64,000 bases of DNA from Neocallimastix lanati (nom. inval.) (Eukaryota > Neocallimastigomycota > Neocallimastigomycetes > Neocallimastigales > Neocallimastigaceae), in assembly GCA_016946835.1 (NCBI GenBank), contig JACVTC010000019.1, positions 1,610,001 to 1,674,000 on the forward strand, given 5' to 3'. Position numbers and translations under genes: made by a program. Positions 1 to 13,830 of this stretch are shown in pieces. The first letter of the stretch is position 1, and each line of letters starts with the position of its first letter. The notes under the pieces were generated by a model. That model was given only the letters and a program-made list of their open reading frames with translations, ran no database searches and had not been told where the DNA came from.

Positions 1-269
1 TAAAAATAAAATAAAATAAAATAAAATAAAATAAAATAAAATAAAATAAAATAAAATAAAATAAAATAAAATAAAATAAAATAAAATAAAATAAAATAAA
101 ATAAAATAAAATAAAATAAAATAAAATAAAATAAAATAAAATAAAATAAAATAAAATAAAATAAAATAAAATAAAATAAAATAAAATAAAATAAAATAAA
201 ATAAAATAAAATAAAATAAAATAAAATAAAATAAAATAAAATAAAATAAAATAAAATAAAATAAAAAAA
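1..269. repeat. Pentanucleotide microsatellite (ATAAA)n
   Basis: An almost perfect tandem array of the 5-mer ATAAA starts at the left window edge and runs for about 265 bp, then degenerates into A-rich sequence up to about 500. It probably continues outside the window. No gene is seen in it. Confidence 0.97.
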
Positions 270-508
270 AAATTATAAAAAAAAAATAAAAAAATATAAT
301 AAAATAAAAAAAAATTATAAAAAAAAAATAAAAAAATATAATAAAATAAAAATAAAATATAAAAAAGTTCAATTACAATATAATTCGAATATAAAAAAAA
401 ATAATAATATAAAATAATAAAATAAAATAAAAAAATAAAAAAAAATAAGAAGTCATAACGCAATAATTCAATATTTAAAAACAAAAAGTTACATAAAAAG
501 TTAAAAAA

Positions 509-3481
<2,973 letters not shown>

Positions 3482-3679
3482 TGTTAAGAGTCAGGAATTT
3501 ATGGTTTATAATTATTTCAATTTTATTAATATATTTTAGGATAAAGAGTTACTAGCACTTAATTATTCTTAATCAAATTCCTTTATATTAATACATTGAG
3601 ATTGAGGCTTATACATTATTTATAATACAATATGTTTTAGTACATTTGAAGTTTATTTTTCATTTCACATATTCTAACA
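3482..3679 (+). mobile_element. Solo LTR of a gypsy-like retrotransposon
   Basis: The 198-bp block begins TGTTA and ends TAACA, the usual inverted LTR ends. It is flanked on both sides by ATAAA (3477-3481 and 3680-3684), a candidate 5-bp target duplication, although ATAAA is common here. It resembles, in the opposite orientation, the block at 30971-31192 that lies 3' of the gypsy integrase relic. The two share the start (AGTCAGGAATTTATGG), the middle (GGCTTATACATTA) and the end. No internal retrotransposon sequence adjoins it, so it is read as a solo LTR. Confidence 0.7.
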
Positions 3680-3831
3680 ATAAATAAATTGAAAGAATAT
3701 TAAATAAACTAAAAACCTTTTGAATTAAATTTGAAAATTGTTAGCTATTTAATGAGTTATAATTTTAAAATTTATCCCAAAAAGTCATCCAATTTTCATC
3801 AATTAATTTATTAAATAAATGTTGGTAAATA

Positions 3832-3862
<31 letters not shown>

Positions 3863-4323
3863 AATAAATGAATGAAAAAATATATAATTAAATTATTTAA
3901 TTATTACATAATAAATGAATGATTTTAATAAATAATTATGAATGATAAAAAAATAGATATTCTAAAATATTTTCAAAAGAAGTTACTTCTCAAATGGAAA
4001 TCCACATATTAAATATAGATAAAAAAATATTAAAAAAATATTTTTTAATAATACAAAATACTTTTTTAATTGAAGATATTGACATTTTCATTATTTATTA
4101 TTCCCTTTTTAATATCTGTTTTGATTATTAATAATTGATATAATATCAATAAAAATTCTATAACAATAAATATTATTATTAAACAAAAATTAAAACAAAA
4201 GTATTAATATTTTCTTTTTTTAAAAAATAGATATTAAAAATATAATTAATAACTTTTTATTATAATCTTAAAATTTATGAATAATAAATATAAAATAACA
4301 ACAACAATAATAATAATAACAAT
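3680..4323. other. AT-rich spacer with short ATT repeat
   Basis: No gene is seen. A short (ATT)n run lies at about 3834-3861. Confidence 0.6.
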
Positions 4324-4563
4324 TGTTAAGGAGTCAATATAAAATATGATGTGTACATTACAAAAGTGTATTATTACATAATTAAATTATATTTATTTTT
4401 TATTTATATATATCAATAAAATGTTTAAAAAAACTCCAAATATAAATTTTATAAAATAATTATCTTTTTTATAATTTACATATAAGTTATTACATAACCA
4501 AACATTATAGATATTTATGATACTTTAATGTACAAAGTTTAAATATTATGTTGAACTTTAACA
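4324..4563 (-). mobile_element. 3' LTR of a Ty1/copia relic
   Basis: The 240-bp block has inverted ends TGTTAA...TTAACA. On the minus strand it directly follows a purine-rich tract (TGTAGGGGGAA, 4564-4574) that looks like a copia polypurine tract, which itself follows the end of a copia RNase H relic. The order RNase H, stop, polypurine tract, LTR is that of a copia 3' end. No 5' LTR is found in the window. Confidence 0.8.
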
Positions 4564-4663
4564 TTCCCCCTACATTTAGTATTATATAATATTTTTATTA
4601 TTATATATTTTATTTTATTTTATTTTATTTTTATTATTTTATTATTATTTATATTAAGAATTA

Positions 4664-5060
4664 TTATTCTTTAAAAATTAAATTTGTGAATTTTGTCATT
4701 TGAACTCCTGAAATACATTTATTTAATGGATCAGCTAACATATTTTCAGTATTGATGTATTCTAATTCAATTTCATTTTTAATAATCTTTTCTTGAATAA
4801 ATTTATATCTTTTATCTATATGCTTGCATCTTCCTTTAGAATTTGTATTTCGAGCTATTCCAATAGATGCTTAGTTATCTACCATAATTTTAAATTTTAT
4901 ATCTTGATTAAAAATTTTTTTAAATAAATTTTTGAACCATAAAACTTGTTTAGTACATTTAGTAAGACAAACAAATTAAGCTTCAACAGTGGATAATGTT
5001 ACTTTTTTCTGAAGTTAAGATTTCCATAAGATGGGGCTACTACCAAGTAAGAATTAAAAG
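4664..5060 (-). pseudogene. Ty1/copia RNase H relic (C-terminal end of pol)
   Basis: Read on the minus strand, one frame gives copia RNase H landmarks in order: VTLSTVEA, LTKCTKQVLWFKNLF, VDN-x-ASIGIARN, KHIDKRYKFIQEKI and NTENMLADPLNK, ending in TAA at 4664. In-frame stops interrupt it: TAA in place of Glu after STVEA, TAA in place of the Gln after VDN, and a further TAA near 5015. The reverse transcriptase, integrase and gag are missing, so the copy is 5'-truncated and dead. The flanking LTR at 4324-4563 supports the assignment. Confidence 0.85.
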
Positions 5061-5734
5061 CATGAAGGTTAAAAAAAATTTTTTTGCTGAAACTTTTAAA
5101 TACATATTTCTTAAGAATATTTTATTTTTTAAAAATATTTTATTTTTAAATAATATTTTATTTATATATTTAAAGATTTTATAAAACTTCTAATTTTAAT
5201 TTTTATATTAATAAAAATAATAATTTCTTAAATTTTTTTTTTTTTTTTTTAAGAATACTTTAAGAATATTTTTTTTATATTTTTAAGATATATTAGCTTT
5301 TGTAATTTTTTTTTTAAATATTTTTTATTGATTTTAAGAATATTTTATTTTTTTAAATATATATGTAATGAAAATTTCAAAAATAACTTATTTTTTTTAA
5401 ATAATACTTTATTTTTAAAGAATATTTTAAAAAATATTTTATATTTAAAAAAAATTTTATATTTAAATAATATTTTATATTTAAAGAATATTTTATTTAT
5501 ATATTTATTTTAAAAATATATAAAACTTTTAATTTTAATTTTTATTAATATAAAGAATTTTTTTTAAAAAATATATTTATTTAAAAATATTTACAGAATA
5601 ATTTTTTTTTATATTTTTAAGATATATAAGCCTTTTTAAATTTTAAATATATATATATTTTTTATTTTAAATACTTTTTATTGTTAGATGAATATATATA
5701 TATATTTTTTTAAAAAAATAAATATAAAAAATAA

Positions 5735-5774
<40 letters not shown>

Positions 5775-7179
5775 AACCCTAATTTATTTGTTAATATATT
5801 TATTTATTTATTAAAATTTTAAAAAACCATATTTTCCGAAATGCAACAATTTTATGTCCAATATAAAAATAATTTAATATGCTTTAATATTATATATAAA
5901 TATTAAATTGTTAATATATTAAATATTATGATTTTTATTTATTAAACTTTTAACTCTTAATTATTAATATTTATAAAACATATTATATTTATAATAACAC
6001 AAAAATTAAGTATTAATATAATTATTATAGTTTTAATTTAATATAAATTCATTTTATAATGAAAATGGTTCTACTATATACATATATTTTATTAATATTA
6101 ATATTAAAAAAAAAAAAATAAAATAAAATAAAATACTAATAACATATAATTTTATATAGTATAAAATATAAAATATCTATTATTTTATTTTATATACATA
6201 CATTTTAATTAAAAAAAATATCTAATTATCATTGCAATTATAAATATAAGTAATTTATATATTATTCATATTTTAATAATTTAAAAAAAAAAAACATAAT
6301 TCGTAAAAAAATTTTTTTATAAAAATTAAATGTTTATAATAATATTAATAAATTATAATAATAATAAATAAATGAATAAACAAACAAACAAATAAATAAA
6401 TAAATAAATAAAAACAAGTAAATATATAACATATAAAAACAATGATATAATAATAATAATAATAATAAATAATAATAAATATTACTAAATATTAATAAAT
6501 AATAATAAATATTACTAAATATTAATAAATAATAATAAATAATAACAATTATTAATACCTTTCTAATAATAAATGATAGAATTTATTAATTTGATATTCT
6601 AACATTGCTTATTACAAAGTATTGAAAACCATAATAACATAGGTTTTCTCAGAGATAAGTATATACTTTATATACAATGTGAGGCACTTATAAATTTAGC
6701 TGAGGTTTTCCTGCCTTGGAGTATCAAGCTTAAAAATTAATGCATATTTATCAGTTTTTCTTCTGATTATCTACTTCCTCAGAAAAAATACATTACTATA
6801 TTATTTAGACTATAGACCTGGCTTTTACTGCTTTGATTTTAAACAAGAACTACCAAATAGAGTTAAGAAGCCAACATGAAGAAGCTATTATCTAAGAAGA
6901 ATATTTAGACTAACAATAAACAGAAAATAATATAAAATGAAAAAATAATATTAAATTAAAATATGAATAAATTATAGGATAACTTAAACAAATTATATAA
7001 TTTTAATTTGATATTCATTGGTATTATCACAAATCATTTATGATTTTGAACCAAATTTTTATAAATTAATAATTTAAATAGTTTCCAAATTAAAAGGAAT
7101 TAATATTACATAAAACATTTAAATATATTATGTAATATATTATATCTATATAACTTTTACATTTGATTTGAATGATATT
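5061..7179. other. AT-rich spacer, no gene seen
   Basis: The stretch holds degenerate ATTTTATTTTTAAA-type tandem sequence (about 5100-5520), a poly(A) run at about 5737-5770, AAATA repeats at about 6370-6415 and an imperfect tandem repeat at 6445-6545. A more complex patch at about 6590-6910 has ordinary base composition but no open frame. I cannot assign it. Confidence 0.6.
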
Positions 7180-7352
7180 TTTTATCCATATGGAGTTATA
7201 TCATCAATGAATGGGAAGAGTTAGAGGACATTTTTTTCATCCTTGAAATTCATAACGTAGTAAATGAAAAATTTTCATGTATTTTATATTCCTTTATTTT
7301 TTTAAAAAATATTATTAAATAAAGTTTATTTCCAGTCTAAAAAAAAAAACTT
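7180..7352 (+). mobile_element. LINE 3' end fragment (subfamily B)
   Basis: The words ATCAATGAATGGGAAGAG and AGTTAGAGGA match the end of the coding region of the subfamily B copy at 57840-58575 (ATCGATGAATGGGAAAAG and GTTAGAGGC). The fragment then runs through AATAAAGTTTATTTCCAGTC into a poly(A) run. The other B copies end the same way (AATAAAG...AAGTC plus A's). It is a strongly 5'-truncated insertion. Confidence 0.65.
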
Positions 7353-7982
7353 TAACAGCCTATTATTATGATTTTAATTATTTATATGTCATATCATTTT
7401 TAATAAAAAATTGAATTATATGTATTTTATTATATAAATTAATACTTTTATAATAAATTTAATTTTTCAAAATTTTTTCCCTTACAAATATTATATTATT
7501 GAATTAATTATAATAAAATTTATGGCTTAAATTACAATGATATAAAACAAAGTAATAATGTATTTTTTATTGTAATATTTATAATTATCAATTTTAATAT
7601 AATATTTTTATAATGTGGCTTATTATTTTTAAAAAATTTTACACATTATAATGTAATTAATCAATAATAAATTTTGAATTTATTTAATAATATATTAATT
7701 TTCAAATTAGAAAAAAGAAATTCTAATTTAAATATAATAAAATATTATTGCTATATATTATTAATTATTAAAAATAGAAGAATAATATTCTTTTTAAAAA
7801 TAAGTTGTACAAAAAAGTTTAAATATATTTAAATATTGAATAACCTTTTTTTTATAATAATTATAATATATGAACATTTAATATATAGCCAATAATTCTT
7901 TAAATTCTATATTTGTAATTAAAACAATATAATATATTTTTATTTTATTATTTTTCTTTGATATATATATATAAATATAAAC

Positions 7983-8087
7983 ATGAGTAACGAATTTTTT
8001 TTCTTCGAAAAAAATTTTGTTCTTAAAGATAAGAACAATTTTGAAAAAATTAACATTTATATTAAACGTAGAGAAAATAAAATATAA
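7983..8087 (+). CDS. Possible small ORF, 34 aa
   Basis: ATG in the context AAACATGAG opens a 34-codon frame starting MSNEFFFFEK and ending RRENKI, followed by TAA. Its codons are varied rather than simple repeat, which is unusual for this spacer, but nothing else supports translation. It could be an upstream ORF in the leader of the gene that starts at 8613, an exon, or chance. I recognise no family. Confidence 0.2.
   Translation: MSNEFFFFEKNFVLKDKNNFEKINIYIKRRENKI
8017..8038. other. Hairpin, 9-bp perfect stem
   Basis: TTGTTCTTA, loop AAGA, TAAGAACAA. A 9-bp perfect stem with G/C pairs is unusual here, where most inverted repeats are pure A/T. It lies inside the 34-codon ORF, about 580 bp upstream of the membrane-protein start. 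Confidence 0.5.
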
Positions 8088-8612
8088 AGGGGAATAGAAG
8101 GAAATAAATGTAGGAAAATAAGAGATTAATAAAATATAAATTTAATTAATAATATAAAATAATATATATACGATATTTTTTGTCTAAAATGAAAGAAAAA
8201 AAGAAAAAAACATAGAAAAGAAAAATTTGAAGAAAAAATTATTATTTAATTATTATTTTGAAGTATAATATTTTAAGATTTTGGAATAAGTTTTATTTTA
8301 TAAATGTATTTTAATTTTATTATATATATATATTTATATATTATAACAATTTATACTTATTTAAAATATTATTTCTTTAAAAGAATTACATTTTAGTAAC
8401 TTGAAATTTTTATATTTAATTTTATATTAGGTAAGAATAATATAAGAATTATAACCATATAAAAATATTATTAGAGATAAAGTGCTAACAATTTTTTATT
8501 CTATTATAGAAAAAGTATTTTTGAAACAAAATTAAACAAATCAAAACAAAATAAAATAAAACAAACAAACGATAAACTGTAAAAATAAAAACAAAAATAA
8601 AGAAAATAAAGA

Positions 8613-10922
8613 ATGGATAAAATGAAACAATTAAAAAAATCATTATTATTTTTTATAATAGTAATTTTATTACTAGTACAATCAATTATTTGTATTGATG
8701 TTCAATCAAAAATAGATGAAATTGGTCAAAATGCTCAAAATAAGGTGGAAACGAAGGTTAATGATACAATTAATAATAAAATTGATGAGGGAAAACAAAA
8801 AATTGAACAATCTTTTACTGATTGGGTTAATGAAATTTGGTTGAAAAGTAAAAACTAATAAAATGATGTAAATAAAATAAGTAATAATAAATTATATTAT
8901 TAACTTTTTTTTTTTTCAATATATATAAATAAAATGTTATTTTATATGATAGTCAGATATTATGTTTATGGACTTTTAGCTATTATTGCTTTAATGATTG
9001 TATGTTCTGTATTTTGTTGTTTAAAGGGCTTGATGGATTGCTTTAGATGTTTCTGTTGCTGTTGTAGTAGTTGTTGTAGTGGTAGTAGTTCGTCAAGTAG
9101 TAATAAAAAAGCAAAGCCAATTTCAAGTTATTCTGGTAGTAACAATTCACGAAACAATAATTCATACAAACCGTCAAATATCAATAGTAGTGGAAATAAT
9201 TATAACAGTAAAAGTAAATACAGTGGTGGAAATAAATATAGTGGTGGTTCTATAAGTGCTTCAAGAACAAAACAAATGAAGCCTGCAATACCTATGGCAA
9301 AACCAGCAGCACCAATAGCAAGGCCTAGTGTTCATGAGGTGAAAGTACCAGTGCAAGTACCTGTAAAAGTTCCTGTAACAGTTACAGTATATGAACCAGT
9401 TCAAGCTGCTGCTCCTGTAACTACTCCTTCATATTCTATGGGAACTGTTCAGCCTTTGGTAACTTCTACACCAGCATATGATGATTATAATCAAGGTTAT
9501 AATAACCAAGATTATAATAATCAAGATTATAATAACAATCAAGGATATAATCAAGAATATAATCAAGGTTATGATAATCAAGGATATAATCAAGGATATA
9601 ATCAAGGATATGATAATCAAGGATATGATAATCAAGGATATGATAATCAAGGATATTATAACCAAGGATATAATGGTCAAGGATATAATCAAGGATATAA
9701 TCAAGGATATAATCAAGGGTATAATGATCAAGGATATATCAATCAAGGCTATGATAATAATCAAGCTTATGGAAATAATATGATGAATCAAGGATATGAC
9801 AATCAGGGTTACAATAATCAACCATTTATTGATAATCAAAATTACAATAATCAAGGTTATAGTAATAATCAACCATATAATAATAATCAAGTTCATGATA
9901 GCCAATATACTAATAATCAAGGTTATGGAGATCAACCATTTAATAATAATCAATTTTTTAATAATCAAGATTATAATAATCAAGGATATATTAACAGTAA
10001 CAATAATAATCAATTTACTACAAATCATACTGCTAATCCAGAACCAAATAATCAAGTAGAAAAAAAAGATGATGAAAAAACTAAAAAGCGAGATTCTTAT
10101 AGAGATGAAAAAGATGAAAGAAGAAATAATAATGGAAATAGAAATTCAAATAGTTCATATTCAAATGAAAGTGAAGACAGTAGAAGAAAAGACAATAAAA
10201 GATATGATGAAAGAGATGATAGAAGAAGAAAATATGATAGAGAAGATTCTTATAAAGAAAGAGAAGATAGGAGAGGAAGATATGATTATGATGATGATAG
10301 AGAAGGTGAAAAAAGATATGATGATAGAGAAGATGGAAGAAGAAGGTATGGTAATAGAGAAAGATCTGGTTCTATAGGTAGTAGAACTGAGAGTAGTGAA
10401 GTATCAAGTTTAATACATAATGGGAGTGAAGATAAAGAACCTTTAACCCCAAAGAGTCGTAGAGTAAGAAGTGATAGTAGAGATAGTTTTGAACAGAGAT
10501 CACCAAGAAGTAGAAGTCGTAGAGAAAGAAGTGATAGTAGAGATAGTTTTGAACAGAGATCACCAAGAAGTAGAAGTCGTAGAGAAAGAAGTGATAGTAG
10601 AGGTAGTTTTGAACAGAGATCACCAAGAAGTAGAAGTCGTAGAGAAAGAAGTGATAGTAGAGATAGTTTTGAACAGAGATCACCAAGAAGTAGAAGTCGT
10701 AGAGAAAGAAGTGATAGTAGAGATAGTTTTGAACAGAGATCACCGAGAAGTCGTACAGAAGTTATAACATCAAGATATAGTAGATTAAGAAGAGATAGTA
10801 AGAATAGTAATGATAATAATGACCATAGAAAACTTAATGAAGGAAGCGTTACTTCACCATTGGCAAAACCACTTAGAGAAAGGCCTTCACCAAACAATGA
10901 AAAAATAGATTATTATTATTAA
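8613..10922 (+). CDS. Single-pass membrane protein with Cys cluster, NQGY repeats and RS-type tail
   Basis: I read this as one gene, exons 8613-8847 and 8953-10922, giving 734 aa. In order: a signal peptide (about 1-27, LLFFIIVILLLVQSIIC); a short ectodomain (28-80) with an NDT glycosylation site; a membrane helix (about 82-102); a cysteine cluster just inside the membrane (C-C-x...C-F-C-C-C-C-S-S-C-C), a plausible palmitoylation patch; a Ser/Asn linker; a VPVQVPVKVPVTVTV segment; about twenty NQGY-type units (about 255-440); an Arg/Glu/Asp-rich region; five 20-aa repeats with RSDSR and RSPRSRSR (580-679). This order predicts a type I membrane protein with a long disordered cytoplasmic tail. 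The tail resembles prion-like plus RS domains of RNA-binding proteins, but no RRM, zinc finger or enzyme is present. The function is unknown and I recognise no family. If unspliced, the two ORFs would be an 81-aa secreted peptide and a 662-aa protein 75 bp apart, which seems less likely. Confidence 0.8.
8848..8952 (+). other. Predicted intron (105 bp) joining the two membrane-protein ORFs
   Basis: The donor is A|GTAAAA at 8848. A TTAAC followed by a long T run lies at about 8900-8916, and the first AG after it is at 8951-8952. Exon 1 ends in phase 1 and exon 2 supplies two bases, so the frame continues into the TM segment without a stop. Retention would end translation at TAA 8856-8858. Confidence 0.7.
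9480..10055 (+). repeat. Degenerate coding repeat (NQGY units)
   Basis: About twenty units of AATCAAGG(A/T)TAT encode NQGY, usually spaced by one or two Asn/Asp residues. Variants include NQDY, NQPF and NQPY toward the 3' part. The alternate-frame ORFs over this stretch are shadows of the repeat. Confidence 0.9.
10455..10754 (+). repeat. Five near-identical 60-bp coding repeats
   Basis: Units of exactly 60 bp (20 codons) lie at 10455, 10515, 10575, 10635 and 10695. Each encodes SRR(V/E)RSDSR(D/G)SFEQRSPRSR. Differences between units are single bases, such as GAT to GGT in unit 3, so the amplification looks recent. Confidence 0.95.
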
Positions 10923-12139
10923 AGAGTAAAATTAATAGAGGATAAAAAAATAATACATAAATAAATAAATAAATAAAATAAAGATGATTTATTAATCGAA
11001 ATTAAATTTAATATATATAATATATATATAAAAAATTAATAGTTTATAAAATACGCCTTTTTAATAAATAGATAAATTATATATATGTATATATTATTTT
11101 TATTTATTTTGTTTTTTATTTATATATATTTTTGAAAATTATAATTAATGATTTGTGATTAATAATGATAATAATAATGTTAAGTAAAGTACTGTATACT
11201 AAATATTTTTAAATTAACTTTATAAAGATAAAAATAAAAATAAAAATTAGTATAAATAAAAATATAAATATAAATATAAATATTAATATAAATATAAATA
11301 TAAATATAAATATAAATATAAATATAAATACTAAATAAAAATAAAAATAAAAATAAAAATAAAAATAAAAATAAGAAATAAAAATAAGAAATAAAAAAAT
11401 ATTGATTTTAATAAATATACTAATAAACCAAAAAATAATAAATTTTATGTTATTTTTAAGTAGTATTAAATAATTATTTAAATTTATATATCATATATTA
11501 TTAGTATTAAGGATTACATTAAGTATATCTTATTATCTTTTATTAATATATGAATTACTGAAACTGATTTAATTATATTCCATGAAATAAATTGAACCAG
11601 ATTCGATCCAGAGCATGACCATTTTCCTCACAAGAAGCTTTTACGAAATATGGTGGTTAAGTATGTCCCCTTTAGGGGTTATAATAATAATATATTATTA
11701 TTAGAATAGATACTGAACTAACTGAGAGGGTTGCGCTAGTACTTTATATTTAAGAAGGAATTACTAGCATATGGGTACATGATTTCATGTGTTCATGTAA
11801 ATATATTCTACTAAATTACAGTCTTTCTGACATTAATACATTTGCCAGGAAGCTATTACGAATCTCCATGGGTTAGATTATAATAGTCACTCTTCGAAGG
11901 GGAATTACGAACTAGAGAAGCACTCGAAGAAATAGTACTAGAAAAATTTTCAGCAATAATTTGCATGTCAAAGTGCCAATACCGAAATACTAAGTAAGGT
12001 CGTTCAATATTTTATAATTATTAAAGTTAGATTTAGATAAATTTGTATAATTATTAATTATTCTTAAATTTAAAAAATTTAAAATTTTTATTTAAATTTT
12101 AATAATAAAATTTTTTTTCACAATTTTTGTTCAAAATAT
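10923..12139. other. AT-rich spacer with hexamer repeats and an unassigned complex island
   Basis: TATAAA/AAATAA-type hexamer arrays fill about 11225-11400. From about 11580 to 12010 the sequence becomes more complex and G/C-richer, with words such as GGGTTGCGCTAG and CCCCTTTAGGGG. I find no open frame and no match to the LINE, LTR or gene families in this window. Confidence 0.6.
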
Positions 12140-13830
12140 TATTTTTGGTGATTATTACATCTTCTATGTTTTTATACCATTATTTTTGTTATTTTTTGTT
12201 ATTTACATTTAGAATTTTTGCATGGCTTTCTTTTGATGGCATTTATATATTATCTTCAATATTTGAATTTTTGAGTATTTCTTCTTGATTTTCAGTTATT
12301 ATTTAATCAGGTTTTATTTCAATTTTAGAAATTTGATTATTTTTGTAATTCTGGATTTTATTATTTTCATTAATTTTGGAATTTTGATCTTCATTAATTT
12401 TTTCGTTTCTTAAATTATTATCTATTACATTATCATTATTATTATCCATTAAATTCATATTATTTTCAGAATTAATTTTATTTTTTTTTTTTCTTTTTCA
12501 TTTGTTACAAATCCATTATGATAAATGGATTAACATTGTAAGTGTTATTCCCTATCAATTTGTTTATCTGAAGGATTTGAGGAATGAAAAAATGATGTAC
12601 CTAGTGAGCCTAATGAATTTTCATTGAAGTATGTATCACGAACAATAATTATTGATTTTTAACTAGGTGATTTGGAAAAATATTATAAGAAAATACTTCG
12701 TTTTGTATTATTTGTGAGTTATTGAATTGTTATTATAATTATCTTTTAAACAGAAGTTGAATGACGGATCTGAACCCGATTCTGAATTGTTTTGTTCTTC
12801 ATAATTAACGTTATAGTATTTGAAGATTCTTTTACTACCTTTTCCACTTAAAGATATTCTTTTATTTTTATTTTTATTTCTTGATTTATTATTATTATTT
12901 TCTTTCTCCCTATCGTTATTTTTTGGAAAATTCGATGAATTGAAAAATAGTTATCAGTAGTACATTTTTATGGAAATAGTGGTAATATTCATTGGAATTT
13001 GTTTCTTTATTGAAATTATGTTAATTTGATCTTCGTGTTGATATACTTCTTCCTTGATATATATTCTTTTAATGCTTTTATCTTTCTTGATAATGGTACT
13101 TATTTTTGATATATCTTTTTTTAAACCCTTAAATATTTTTTCAACATATAGAAATGTGAATGAATAGGCAATTCCAACTTTATTAAATTCCTCTAAAGAA
13201 TATATATAAAGTTTTTGTTTCTTCCTTCAATTCTGATCTATTTTGTAATTTTACCTCATTGTTATGTTCTGTAATAACGAGTTAAGATTATCTAAAAACA
13301 GTTTAAAGTTATTATTTTCAATTTCTTATTTCTTTAGTTTCATATTGATTTCATATAGTCTAGATGGGCACCATTCTGAAAATCTTTCTTTTAATTAATT
13401 TATCATTAAATATGTACTTCTACAATTATTTAAAAAACTTTTTTTATATTTGTCGAGGCAATTCAATATTAAAATTCAGATGGTACTATCATATTTTAAG
13501 TGTTTTTTATTGGTGTCTAAATCTTTAATATTCTTTGATATATAATCATCCAATTCTTCAGAATCAAGGAATAATTTCAAGTCCGAATTGCATTTATGAA
13601 AGTTTTCATTTGTAATTTTAAAATTTGAATATGAAATTTATTAATTATATTTGTTTGAATATTTGAAAGTTCTAATTCAACAGGAACATCATTCATTGTT
13701 GTTTTTAGTGTATTTATTGTCTTTGCTGTATCAGTTGTATTTGTTAATGTTTTTGTAGAACTGTCTGTAATTGTTGAATTTTCTGATTTAGACATTTTAA
13801 TATGAATATTAATATTCTTTATTTTAATAT
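12140..13830 (-). pseudogene. Degraded coding sequence, probably a retroelement gag-like gene
   Basis: On the minus strand an ATG at 13795 opens MSKSENSTITDSS. After a frameshift near 13620 the coding character continues (CNSDLKLFLDSEELDDYI, LNCLDKYKKSFLNN, LKERFSEWCPSRLYEIN, SLEEFNKVGIAYSFTFL, YNVNYEEQNNSESGSDPSF) down to about 12330, broken by many stops and frame changes. The predicted protein is charged, helical and Asn/Lys-rich with no catalytic motif. The arrangement recalls a copia or gypsy Gag, but I see no CCHC knuckle, so the assignment is an inference. A dead host gene is the alternative. Confidence 0.45.

Larger units (their letters stand above)
7353..8612. other. AT-rich 5' flank of the membrane-protein gene
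   Basis: Mostly AT-rich spacer, with the small ORF and hairpin at 7983-8087 listed separately. A-rich sequence precedes the start codon at 8613. No defined promoter element stands out from the background. Confidence 0.5.

Noticed and set aside
8613-8858. Separate 81-aa secreted protein gene
   Set aside because: An in-phase intron to the next frame, only 75 bp away and encoding a TM segment, is the simpler reading; kept only as the intron-retention alternative.
9429-10897. Several 80-208 aa frames on both strands
   Set aside because: They are shadows of the NQGY and RS coding repeats of the membrane-protein gene.
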